The notes beneath the pieces are model-generated. The model made no database searches, was not told the DNA's origin, and was given only the letters and a program-made list of their open reading frames with translations. Positions 16,969 to 24,986 of a stretch of DNA of 64,000 nucleotides are shown here, one piece after another (within the stretch, counting starts at the first letter, position 1; each line of letters opens with the position of its first letter). The translations under genes were made by a program, and so were the position numbers. The stretch is from Treponema sp. (lineage in GTDB: Bacteria; Spirochaetota; Spirochaetia; Treponematales; Treponemataceae), in contig JAAYNH010000100.1 in assembly GCA_012520945.1 (NCBI GenBank), positions 1-64,000 of the forward strand, in the 5' to 3' direction.

Positions 16969-18121
16969 AAATTTCCTTCTTTAACCATTTTTGCATTTCT
17001 AAAGATAAATCAGAAGCAACTTTGCCTTTATTGTGCAAATATTCTATATTTTCTTCAAGTACTGAAAGTGTCATTTCATTTAAACTTAATGAAAAAAGTC
17101 TTTCATAGTATTCAGGATTAGTTTGCTGACGTTCAGGTTCAATTTTATCTGCTACAAATAACATCATACCAATTTCACTCATATGTGGCTTACCAAAAGT
17201 ATGAAAAGCCACCGCTTCAAGAACATCTTTGTGAATAATACCAAAATCTTTAGCTAATTTTACTGCTGCCGCTCTGCCATGCAAAAGAACGGGAAATTCT
17301 TTTTCTACTTCAGTCAAAGGCATTCCATCTATGCTAACAATTTCTAACATATCTTTTTCATTCATTCTTTTGCATAAATCATGTGAAATACCGGCAAAGT
17401 ACCCTTTTTCTCTGTCCAAATCATAGTGCTTACATAATTTATCCATCATTTGTGCAACACGTAAACTATGTTCATAGCGATGTTCCGAAACATTTATTTT
17501 TAAAGCGGCAGTAACTTTTTTAGTAACTCCTTGCCAATAACCATAAAGGCCGTTAAGTTTTATATAATCACTTACTTCAGCGGATAAATATTTTTCCCAA
17601 CCACAACTTGCTGTTAAAACTAATTTACGTACATCCGAAGAAGCGCCATTAACTATAGGATTTTTAATAGATATATGTTCATATGCAAACTCAATCGGTT
17701 TTTCAAAATGACGGCGGGCAAGAACAATTTGAGCAATTTTTGAAAGCTTTTTAGGTTCATTCCATTTGTCAAAATCTTTTACTAAATCATCTCCAATTAT
17801 CAAATAAATTCTAGTCTTATATTTACGATTCAAATACTCAACTGTATCCATCGTATAAGAAACTCCGCCTCTATCAATTTCACAAGTGTCTATAATTAAT
17901 TTATCACAACTGCTTTCTGAAATGGCAAGTTGCAACATTTCCAAGCGATTTTTATCTGAAATGCCCATGTCAACGGGAGTTATTTCTTGCTTAAAAGGAG
18001 AAACAAAAGCCGGAACAAATATAAGTTTATCCAAGTTAAGAGATTTTACAGCATTTTTTGCCAGTTCCATATGTCCATTATGAACAGGATTAAAACTACC
18101 GCCAATCATTCCAATTTTCAT
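16958..18121 (-). CDS. nadD: Fused NadD (nicotinate-nucleotide adenylyltransferase) and YqeK (HD-domain Ap4A hydrolase)
   Basis: A 387-residue protein. Residues 1-195 are NadD: GGSFNPVHNGH is the nucleotidyl-transferase motif, and the closing segment reads S-S-D-V-R in place of the usual S-S-T-x-I-R. It adenylates nicotinate mononucleotide for NAD synthesis. Residues 200-387 are YqeK: H-R-Y-E-H-S-L-R-V-A, then G-I-S-H-D-L and further metal-binding His/Asp, an HD phosphohydrolase that splits diadenosine tetraphosphate. In many bacteria the two are adjacent genes; here they form one frame with no internal stop. The gene overlaps the LCP-like gene by 11 bases and starts four bases after obgE. 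The pncB gene at 56.9 kb feeds the same NAD pathway. Confidence 0.93.
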   Translation of the reverse strand: MKIGMIGGSFNPVHNGHMELAKNAVKSLNLDKLIFVPAFVSPFKQEITPVDMGISDKNRLEMLQLAISESSCDKLIIDTCEIDRGGVSYTMDTVEYLNRKYKTRIYLIIGDDLVKDFDKWNEPKKLSKIAQIVLARRHFEKPIEFAYEHISIKNPIVNGASSDVRKLVLTASCGWEKYLSAEVSDYIKLNGLYGYWQGVTKKVTAALKINVSEHRYEHSLRVAQMMDKLCKHYDLDREKGYFAGISHDLCKRMNEKDMLEIVSIDGMPLTEVEKEFPVLLHGRAAAVKLAKDFGIIHKDVLEAVAFHTFGKPHMSEIGMMLFVADKIEPERQQTNPEYYERLFSLSLNEMTLSVLEENIEYLHNKGKVASDLSLEMQKWLKKEIYDK

Positions 18122-18124
18122 ATT

Positions 18125-19264
18125 TTAATTTTCACTTCCCGGATACTGAATCATATCATCTAATTCAACTGCATTGGAACGACTAGCCATAAAAGTACTT
18201 TCTTCCGTTTTGGAGACCACAACTACATTATTATCTTGAAAGTTATTTTTTTTCATATAGGCTTTTTTTTCCATTTCATTTACTAACCGAATTATTGCAC
18301 GACGCACTTTATCAAGTCCTTCCCTAGAATAAATACTCATAGGTATAACAGTTTCTTTTGGAAGTTTTTTTGCAACAACAGCGGCATTTGATGCAGCTCC
18401 TTCACAGTCAATTTTATTACATAAAACAATACGTGGTTTTTCCGCTAAATCAGGAGAAAAGCTTTTTAATTCTTCTAAAAGTTTTTCAAAAGCACTTTCA
18501 AAATTTTCATCGCTACAATCAATAATAAAAACAAGACCTGCAGTTCTATAAATATGTTTCAAAAAACGAATTCCAAGTCCTGCTCCTTCAGAAGCACCTT
18601 CAATAATTCCCGGAATATCGGCAATGATAATATCACGCTCATCATCACCTCTAAGAACACCTAGATTGGGAATTTTTGTTGTAAAAGGATACGATGCTAT
18701 TTTAGGACGAGCATTTGTAAAAAAGTCTAAAAGGCTGGATTTGCCTGCATTTGGAAAGCCTACTAAACCTATATCAGCCATAATTGAAAGTTCAACGCGA
18801 AGTTTACGAGTTTCTCCAGGTTTGCCTTTATGTGCATAGCGTGGTGCTTGATTGGTACTTGATTTGAAATGTATATTACCCCAACCTCCGTTTCCGCCTT
18901 TTAAAAAAGTAAATGTTTCTTCTTCACTTTCGCTAATAAATTCACAAATTTTTTCACCCGTTACTGCATCACGAATAATTGTTCCCGGCGGAAACGGAAT
19001 AATTACATCTTCTCCGTCTTTACCGTATCGATTACGACCACTTCCATCACTACCGTTTTTTGCCTTAAATACTTGTTTATATCTTAAATGCGAAAGTGTT
19101 CTTAAATTATGTTTTACGCAAAAAATTACATCTCCCCCACGACCACCGTCACCACCGGCAGGTCCGCCAAGAGGAACATATTTTTCACGACGAAACGCAA
19201 TGCAACCGTTTCCGCCTTTACCTGAACGCACTTCAATTAGTGCTTCATCTGCAAAATGTATCAT
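18125..19264 (-). CDS. obgE: Ribosome-assembly GTPase ObgE/CgtA
   Basis: A 379-residue protein. The glycine-rich Obg fold occupies residues 1-158 (R-S-G-K-G-G-N-G-C, then G-G-D-G-G-R-G-G-D). The G domain has GFPNAGKSS, D-I-P-G and N-K-I-D. The last 50 residues are polar and unconserved. Obg binds the large subunit and links assembly to the nucleotide pool. A strong terminator lies upstream after rpmA, so although next to the L21/L27 genes, as in most bacteria, it is probably transcribed from its own promoter. A 27-base palindrome sits just before it. Confidence 0.96.
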   Translation of the reverse strand: MIHFADEALIEVRSGKGGNGCIAFRREKYVPLGGPAGGDGGRGGDVIFCVKHNLRTLSHLRYKQVFKAKNGSDGSGRNRYGKDGEDVIIPFPPGTIIRDAVTGEKICEFISESEEETFTFLKGGNGGWGNIHFKSSTNQAPRYAHKGKPGETRKLRVELSIMADIGLVGFPNAGKSSLLDFFTNARPKIASYPFTTKIPNLGVLRGDDERDIIIADIPGIIEGASEGAGLGIRFLKHIYRTAGLVFIIDCSDENFESAFEKLLEELKSFSPDLAEKPRIVLCNKIDCEGAASNAAVVAKKLPKETVIPMSIYSREGLDKVRRAIIRLVNEMEKKAYMKKNNFQDNNVVVVSKTEESTFMASRSNAVELDDMIQYPGSEN

Positions 19265-19278
19265 AATTTTTTTTTCCC

Positions 19279-19305
19279 ATTACAAAATCATATTAATTTT
19301 GTAAT
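19279..19305. promoter_or_regulatory. Perfect 10-bp inverted repeat upstream of obgE
   Basis: ATTACAAAAT (19279-19288) and ATTTTGTAAT (19296-19305) with a 7-bp spacer, between the rpmA terminator and the obgE ATG. It could be a protein-binding operator or a hairpin near the ribosome binding site. Confidence 0.55.
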
Positions 19306-19311
19306 TTTTCT

Positions 19312-19362
19312 TAAAAAAAAACCCGGTAGCACAAATTTACCAATATGGCAAGGTGCTCCGGG
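19312..19362 (-). terminator. Strong terminator after rpmA
   Basis: Minus strand: CCCGGAGCAC (19362-19353) pairs with GTGCT-A-CCGGG (19332-19322) with one bulge, followed by nine T residues. It separates the ribosomal genes from obgE. Confidence 0.9.
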
Positions 19363-19392
19363 ATTTATAAAAGAAAAACCTTTAACATTCAA

Positions 19393-19650
19393 TTATTCTG
19401 CAAGTGGAACAATTGAAGCGTGTTTTCTACCTTTGCGCGCATGATAAACAACATTACCTGTTTCTGTAGCAAAAAGTGTATCATCTCTACCTTTACCAAC
19501 ATTTTTTCCAGGATGAATTTTTGTTCCGCGCTGACGAACAAGAATTGAACCGGCTGTTACATATTCTCCGCCATATACCTTAACACCCAAATATTTAGGA
19601 TTTGAATCGCGGCCGTTTTTAGCACCGCTACCACCTTTTTTACGTCCCAT
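19393..19650 (-). CDS. rpmA: Ribosomal protein bL27
   Basis: An 85-residue protein starting [16 protein letters not shown], which aligns directly with mature L27 (compare A-H-K-K-A-G-G-S). There is therefore no cleavable N-terminal leader of the Firmicutes type, although a Prp protease gene lies just upstream. The ribosome binding site GCGGAGG supports this start and there is no room for an extension, because the prp stop codon is only two bases away. L27 lies near the peptidyl transferase centre. Confidence 0.97.
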   Translation of the reverse strand: MGRKKGGSGAKNGRDSNPKYLGVKVYGGEYVTAGSILVRQRGTKIHPGKNVGKGRDDTLFATETGNVVYHARKGRKHASIVPLAE

Positions 19651-19651
19651 T

Positions 19652-19990
19652 TTAAACCTCCGCTAAAATATCAAGTGAAACACATTTTGGATACTCTGTG
19701 CAAAGTCTTTGAAAACCATTTTGCAAAAAATCAGCCATGTATTTCAATATTATCTGTGCTTCTTTTGAAGCGTCTTTTGTCCAAACACAAAAAAATAAAT
19801 CTCCGCGTCCGAAACTCTTTGTTTGTAATTCCAACAAATCATTTTTTGCAAAAGTTTCAATTGATGTACGAAGTAAAATCGTTACCGATGCACAAACGAT
19901 GTCTTTTCCTTTTTTTGCAAAACCGGCATGACCTGTTGCACTACATTTATGCAGCATTCCTTCTTTTAGAACAATCTGCACATTAATCAC
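19652..19990 (-). CDS. prp: Prp-family cysteine protease (ribosome-associated)
   Basis: A 112-residue protein with the family's catalytic pair in G-H-A-G (His) and D-I-V-C-A-S-V-T (Cys), 12 residues apart. The GTG start at 19990 is supported by AAGGA a few bases upstream. Position between rplU and rpmA is conserved in many phyla. In Firmicutes the enzyme removes a short N-terminal extension from L27, but the L27 here has none, so its substrate in this organism is an open question. Confidence 0.88.
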   Translation of the reverse strand: MINVQIVLKEGMLHKCSATGHAGFAKKGKDIVCASVTILLRTSIETFAKNDLLELQTKSFGRGDLFFCVWTKDASKEAQIILKYMADFLQNGFQRLCTEYPKCVSLDILAEV

Positions 19991-20000
19991 TTATAATTCC

Positions 20001-20315
20001 TTATGCTCCAACAATATCCGAAATACGTATATTTGTGTATTGTTGACGATGACCAATTGTGCGATGATAGTCTTTTTTACTCTTATATTTGTAAACGATA
20101 ATTTTTTTATCTTTGAAAGTATCTTCTACAACAGCTTTAACAACTGCACCTTCAACATATGGAGTACCTACAGAAACCTTATCTCCATCGCTAAGCAAAA
20201 CAACAGTGTCAATATCGATAGTTTGTCCTTGTTCTGCGTCAATTTTATCTACTTGAATAAGAGCACCTTTTTCAGCTTTATACTGTTTACCCTTATACTC
20301 AACAAGTGCGTACAT
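20001..20315 (-). CDS. rplU: Ribosomal protein bL21
   Basis: A 104-residue protein of normal length, with M-Y-A-L-V-E-Y-K-G-K-Q-Y at the start and the K-K-D-Y-H-R-T-I-G-H-R-Q-Q-Y-T RNA-binding motif near the end. First gene of the L21-Prp-L27 operon, with a strong promoter about 80 bases upstream and a structured leader. The ribosome binding site is AGAGGTG. Confidence 0.97.
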   Translation of the reverse strand: MYALVEYKGKQYKAEKGALIQVDKIDAEQGQTIDIDTVVLLSDGDKVSVGTPYVEGAVVKAVVEDTFKDKKIIVYKYKSKKDYHRTIGHRQQYTNIRISDIVGA

Positions 20316-20389
20316 TTTACACCTCTAAAAATATATTTCTTGGAAACGGCACTAAACGGGAATAAGCCGCCATCCTGTTTACATAAGTA
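20316..20389 (-). promoter_or_regulatory. Leader of the rplU operon, possible L21 autoregulatory RNA
   Basis: About 74 bases of leader. A hairpin with CGGC/GCCG (20369-20366 with 20350-20347) is extended by GGA/TCC across small internal loops. L21 leaders with regulatory structure are known in other bacteria; I have not matched this one to a known family. Confidence 0.4.
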
Positions 20390-20395
20390 TTCGAA

Positions 20396-20425
20396 ATTAT
20401 AACATTTTTTATCATTTATTGTCAA
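20396..20425 (-). promoter_or_regulatory. Promoter of rplU-prp-rpmA
   Basis: TTGACA (20425-20420), 18-bp spacer and TATAAT (20401-20396), preceded by TG at the extended -10 position. The best promoter in the window. Confidence 0.85.
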
Positions 20426-20514
20426 TCCTTAACATTACAACATACAACGTAATAAAACGAAATTATTATATTTTAAGTAAATTTTTATTATTATTATTAA
20501 ATGTAAAATAAAAT

Positions 20515-20550
20515 TAAAAAAAACTCTGCACTCACAAAAATGCAGAGTTT
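20515..20550 (-). terminator. Terminator after the pectate lyase gene
   Basis: Minus strand: AAACTCTGCA (20550-20541), 10-base loop, TGCAGAGTTT (20530-20521), then further T residues. Confidence 0.9.
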
Positions 20551-20568
20551 AAAATAAGATAAAAATAA

Positions 20569-23500
20569 TTAATCTGCTACTGAAAAAATTAATGCATAAA
20601 TATTAAGTGTTGAATCTTTTGTTAATAAATGTGGCCCCGCAGGAAGATTTTTTTGTACTATTCCGTCAGAATCCGTATTTTCCGATGTTCCATCAATTTT
20701 TATACGACCTGTAGGCACATCAGTAACAATTGTTAATTTAACAGCGTCTGAAAAATTGAAAGAAAACTCTGTTTTACTTTCCATTTTCCAAGCAGTTGTA
20801 TATGTTACGCCATTATATATTTTCGGAGCAACACCTGATTTTGGATTGCCGTTAAATTTTACTCCGTTTACAGTATGTGTTCCAGCGGATAAACCATCAA
20901 AAATCACCGAAAATCCGGCAAATGCTGTAATTTTTAATGTATCGCTTTCACTTCCTCGTGATATTGTTACTGTTACACTTGAATCATCATTAGTTGTAAC
21001 GATTGTTACTCCATATTTTGTCTTCATATTTGTAACTTCTGCCGTTTGTAATTCCTCATCGACTAAGGTTTTAGTTGTTGTGGCATCTGTATTCCACGTA
21101 AATGCATCATTTGTTTCCAAAATTGACTTTACAGTTGCAACATAATCTGCATCGGTCGGCTTTGAAATAGATACCGTATCACTTACTGTGGCATCACTAG
21201 TAGATTGTATCGTTACAACTATATCGCCACTTTCAATTGATGCAGTTGCAGTTGTTTCATCAACCAATATTAATGTGTCGAGTATTGTATTTACTTCAGA
21301 CAATATTTGTTCAGCCGTATTATCCGGGGTGTAATCTATTTCAGAAAGTGCATTTTTCACGGTTGTTTTTGAAACTGCAACTTTTTCCTGAGGACTTGTA
21401 GGTGAAGTAGTATCTTCATATGAAGTTGTCTGAATACTAACTAATTTTGAAGAATAATTAAGAATTGCATTTTTTAAGGCAGTATTTACATCGTATGAAG
21501 AATCATCTACAGCATTATTAAAAGCCCATGTAAAGTCTGTGTTGTGACGTCCGGCATATTTTATTACATATGTTTTTGCAGTATCAGGATCTGTAGGCAA
21601 ATTTGTCAAACCAAGCCCTTTATCACCTAACATTGTATCAAAGTTGTTATATGTCGTACCACCTGCAATTGTTTTTACCGAATCGGGAACAATATCGCTT
21701 CTGTTATCAACTTCATAACAATCAATATTATTACTACCGGGGTTGGTTTTATTCGTTATAAACTGAAATTTTACGCCGTTTGTATTATTTTCTGTAAATT
21801 TGTTATTATAAGATTTAATTATACCGCCGTTTTCTCCACTGAATGTTCCATCACCACGTGCATCTGTACCTTGTTTTGAAGACATCATAGGGTTATGAGC
21901 GTTGCGGAAAAAGTTTCCTTCTGCAAATATTGAACAACCCATTGTTGCACCAATACCATATTTTGCATTACCGTCATAATAATTATTATAAACGTGAACT
22001 GATAATGTACGAACACGTGGATGGCGAGAATCCGAATGATCAAACCAGTTATGATGATATGTAATTCGATGATCTGCAGATTCCGATTTCATTCCGCAAA
22101 GACTGGCTTTTCCACTGTCCCAGAAGTGATTATATGAATATGTATTATTATTACTTCCTGCTTTAACATCAAGTGAACCGTCTCCTTTTGCTTGATCGCC
22201 ATCCGAGCCGACTTTTCCATAATAATAATCAATATTATGAACCCAGGTATACATATTTCCCGTATCAATTGAAGTTCCGTCGTCTAGAAAATTCATAATA
22301 CCAATATTTGCATATTCTACATGTGTTGTGCGACTTGCCATTAAACCGAATCCCCAAATAGTTGCATCGTGACCAACTCCTTCCAAGGTGATTGGGGATT
22401 TATTATTTTTTATTTGAAGACCTTCTGCACTGCTCCAACCGGATGAATTGGAATCAACATCTTCCAATTTAATCAAACCGATTATGCGTACACAAAGAGG
22501 TTTAGTATAATGTTTTACATTAGATTCACCCAAAATACCTTGCAGTCCTGTTGCTGTTACATCTGTTTTACCATTATTATATGTATATGTTACTGTTTTT
22601 GCATTATCTTTTGTAACATAAATAACATCCGCATTATCTTTTAATGTTCCGTCCATCTTATATGCACCAGGAGTATCTGTACCTGTAAATGCAAAACCAC
22701 TTCTGTCATGGTCAATAACATTTAATTTTATAGTTGTGGCATCTGTTACAGTCATTGATGAAGTAACCGCTTGAACTGACATTTCATGACTTCCGGCTTT
22801 TAAACCAAGTGCATCGGCACGAATATATTCAGGATATGTTCTAATCAACTCCGGAGCAATTGCTTCACCGTCAACTTTTACAATATAACCTACTGCATTG
22901 GAATACGGCTCAAATTCGATATATGCACTATTAAGCCAACCTTCCGATTTAATAACATTTATACTTCCCGTGCTAGCTTCGCCTTCAGTGTCGGGAACTG
23001 TAACATCACCGGAATTATCTTCTTCTTCATATTGATCACCTGTATCAGAATCTATTACAGGAGGAGCTTCAATTTCCTCAACTTCCCATGCTGTTGGAGC
23101 AATAACTTTAATAGAAGTAATATTTAAAGCATTAGTTTCATCCGAATTATAAATAACGATAGTTTTTCTCGTTAATGCATTACCTTCTTCATCTTCAACT
23201 ATAGTAAAATCAGGAGAAAACTCATAATCGGCATATTCTTTTCCTATTGGCTGAGTTGTTTTCCATTCTTCTGTACTTGTTGAAATGCTCATAACAACGT
23301 TTTCGCCTGTAGAAGTGTCGCATTTTGCATTAACAATAATTTTATTCGCATTTAATGGAACATAAAAACTTATTCCCGTAGAAAGAGAACCGTTTTTATT
23401 TAATTGTATGTATTCACATACCCCATTTATGGCTTTAGATTTACAGCCACCAAGAATTGCCACTCCACCAAAAGCTCCCGTAACATCTGCATTTTCCGTG

Positions 23501-23661
23501 GAAGTTGTAAAGCTATGATCTGTGGCTAACCAGTTCATAACAGTAAACATTTCTTCCTGCCCGTTTGGCTCAACGGTGGTATTATGTTTACATGTGGCAA
23601 ATAACAATATTAAACATAATGAAATAAGAATAATAAAAAAATTTCTAATTTGCTTTGTCAT
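20569..23661 (-). CDS. Pectate lyase family 1 lipoprotein, multidomain
   Basis: A 1030-residue surface or periplasmic enzyme. The lipoprotein signal ends at Cys24 (F-A-T-C). Residues 40-185 look like a carbohydrate-binding beta domain, followed by an acidic linker and a fibronectin-like domain (about 225-310). The parallel beta-helix of PL1 spans about 320-700, with G-D-G-S-L-D-V-K-A-G-S and D-S-R-H-P-R-V-R, where the Arg pair carries the catalytic base. After it come Ser/Thr/Asp-rich segments and a C-terminal domain (about 910-1030). PL1 enzymes cleave polygalacturonate by beta-elimination with calcium. Galacturonate released in this way would feed the hexuronate genes at 43-48 kb. AGGAGG precedes the ATG. 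Confidence 0.88.
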   Translation of the reverse strand: MTKQIRNFFIILISLCLILLFATCKHNTTVEPNGQEEMFTVMNWLATDHSFTTSTENADVTGAFGGVAILGGCKSKAINGVCEYIQLNKNGSLSTGISFYVPLNANKIIVNAKCDTSTGENVVMSISTSTEEWKTTQPIGKEYADYEFSPDFTIVEDEEGNALTRKTIVIYNSDETNALNITSIKVIAPTAWEVEEIEAPPVIDSDTGDQYEEEDNSGDVTVPDTEGEASTGSINVIKSEGWLNSAYIEFEPYSNAVGYIVKVDGEAIAPELIRTYPEYIRADALGLKAGSHEMSVQAVTSSMTVTDATTIKLNVIDHDRSGFAFTGTDTPGAYKMDGTLKDNADVIYVTKDNAKTVTYTYNNGKTDVTATGLQGILGESNVKHYTKPLCVRIIGLIKLEDVDSNSSGWSSAEGLQIKNNKSPITLEGVGHDATIWGFGLMASRTTHVEYANIGIMNFLDDGTSIDTGNMYTWVHNIDYYYGKVGSDGDQAKGDGSLDVKAGSNNNTYSYNHFWDSGKASLCGMKSESADHRITYHHNWFDHSDSRHPRVRTLSVHVYNNYYDGNAKYGIGATMGCSIFAEGNFFRNAHNPMMSSKQGTDARGDGTFSGENGGIIKSYNNKFTENNTNGVKFQFITNKTNPGSNNIDCYEVDNRSDIVPDSVKTIAGGTTYNNFDTMLGDKGLGLTNLPTDPDTAKTYVIKYAGRHNTDFTWAFNNAVDDSSYDVNTALKNAILNYSSKLVSIQTTSYEDTTSPTSPQEKVAVSKTTVKNALSEIDYTPDNTAEQILSEVNTILDTLILVDETTATASIESGDIVVTIQSTSDATVSDTVSISKPTDADYVATVKSILETNDAFTWNTDATTTKTLVDEELQTAEVTNMKTKYGVTIVTTNDDSSVTVTISRGSESDTLKITAFAGFSVIFDGLSAGTHTVNGVKFNGNPKSGVAPKIYNGVTYTTAWKMESKTEFSFNFSDAVKLTIVTDVPTGRIKIDGTSENTDSDGIVQKNLPAGPHLLTKDSTLNIYALIFSVAD

Positions 23662-23691
23662 ATGTTCCTCCTTAACTACAAAGACTAGATA

Positions 23692-23700
23692 AATATAGCA
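23692..23700 (-). promoter_or_regulatory. Extended -10 element upstream of the pectate lyase gene
   Basis: TGCTATATT on the minus strand, about 30 bases before the start codon. There is no good -35 box. The region 23701-23772 is A/T-rich with nothing else recognised. Confidence 0.5.
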
Positions 23701-23772
23701 TATAACAAAAAAAATATGTTTAAAAAAACAAATTTTTATCTAATTTTAATTATAATTCAAAATATATATTTC

Positions 23773-23806
23773 AACAAAAAAACCGGCTTCAAAACGAAAC
23801 CGGTTT
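23773..23806 (-). terminator. Terminator after the 279-residue lipoprotein gene
   Basis: AAACCGG (minus strand 23806-23800) and CCGGTTT (23786-23780) with a 13-base loop, followed by T residues. Confidence 0.88.
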
Positions 23807-23839
23807 GTGTTTTTAAAACATACTTAAAATATAAAATGA

Positions 23840-24679
23840 TTATTCTTCAATCATATTAAATGCAGGACCAACAATGGTTTTGTCTTTAAAAGTATTTTTT
23901 TCCGTATCATATTTTGCAACAACTTTAGCACCTTTAATACAGTTTGCATAAACACCAATGCCACCAACACAATATTTGTCCCATTCTGGATCACTGTTGT
24001 CTTTTGATTTTACAGCACCTTCATATGTTGCAATTTTTTTTGCGTTATCTCCTGCACCAAAATAAACTGCATACGTTCCTTCCGGTTCTTGTTTTATTGA
24101 AATGGTTAAAGAAGCTTTAGCTGCCGTTGTTTCAACAACACCTATAGGTAAATCTTTCCAGTCATTTGGAACTTGTTCATTACCTAAAGTCATTGAACCA
24201 ACATCACCAACAAATGATTTATAATCACCCAAGGAACTTTCATCTGTATCAAGAGGATTACCTGCATCATCTTTTCTCAATTTAGCCAAATCAACATTTT
24301 CATAGCGTTCAATATAAAACTTATTAGATCCGTCAAAAGGTTTCCAACCGATTAGATTAAAAGACATTTTTTTATCTTTAGTGTGAATATCAAACATATA
24401 ACCAACAACGGAAGCTCCTGTTACATCTGCCGTATCAACGGTAATTTTTGTTGTAATAAAACCAACGTCTTCAGTTTTACTGATTTTTTTAAAAGCACGT
24501 CGATATTTGGTATCGATGGTATTTTCCGGTTTTGTTCCGCTTGCATCAACTGTAAGAGTTGTTGAATGTTTAGTTCCTCCTACATCGGCTTTACCGAATA
24601 CATCACAGCCAATAACAACCATTGACAACACCAACAAAAGTGTTACCATCACAAAAACTAATTTTTTTGTCATTTTCAT
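23840..24679 (-). CDS. Lipoprotein of unknown function
   Basis: A 279-residue protein with a clear lipoprotein signal ending at Cys25 (V-I-G-C). The mature part is strand-rich with many Lys and Asp, no membrane segment and no motif I recognise. The segment F-N-L-I-G-W-K-P-F-D and the aromatic residues around it would suit a carbohydrate-binding beta-sandwich, but that is only a guess. It is monocistronic: GAGGAG and a TATAAT-like box lie upstream and a terminator downstream. It sits between the pectate lyase and a LacI-sensor/AraC regulator, so a part in plant polysaccharide use is possible. Confidence 0.6.
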   Translation of the reverse strand: MKMTKKLVFVMVTLLLVLSMVVIGCDVFGKADVGGTKHSTTLTVDASGTKPENTIDTKYRRAFKKISKTEDVGFITTKITVDTADVTGASVVGYMFDIHTKDKKMSFNLIGWKPFDGSNKFYIERYENVDLAKLRKDDAGNPLDTDESSLGDYKSFVGDVGSMTLGNEQVPNDWKDLPIGVVETTAAKASLTISIKQEPEGTYAVYFGAGDNAKKIATYEGAVKSKDNSDPEWDKYCVGGIGVYANCIKGAKVVAKYDTEKNTFKDKTIVGPAFNMIEE

Positions 24680-24986
24680 TGTAATTCTCCTCTTGCCTTT
24701 GTAGGCAAAAATTTTCTTAAATTATATTCTATCACAAAGTATCTAAATTTTCATGAATTTTTTATTAGATTATTGTTTAATTTTGTTACAACAGTCTAAA
24801 AATTACATATAACTTACAATCTTATAATTTAAAAAAATTTAATTATATAATTTATTTTTTTTTTAACTAAATATTGATAAACTAATAATTGCATTTATTT
24901 TTACATTTTAAAAAAAAATAACTTTTTTTACATTTTTTTTTGAAACTATATACAAAATTTGCTCATCTTGTGATATAATGATTTAT
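24680..24986. other. A/T-rich divergent regulatory region between a lipoprotein gene and an AraC-type regulator
   Basis: About 300 bases with no gene. On the minus strand GAGGAG and TATAAT (24726-24721) serve the lipoprotein gene; the matching -35 is poor. On the plus strand TGATATAAT serves the regulator. The middle is over 80 percent A/T with long A- and T-tracts, likely curved DNA. I see no convincing operator pair. Confidence 0.6.
24971..24979 (+). promoter_or_regulatory. Extended -10 promoter of the AraC-type regulator
   Basis: TGATATAAT matches the full extended -10 consensus. The -35 region is poor (TACAAA). The predicted start at 24986-24987 coincides with the ATG at 24987. Confidence 0.65.

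Noticed and set aside
19256-19444. Small plus-strand frame across the rpmA terminator
   Set aside because: It spans the obgE start, a palindrome and a terminator, and has no sign of translation.
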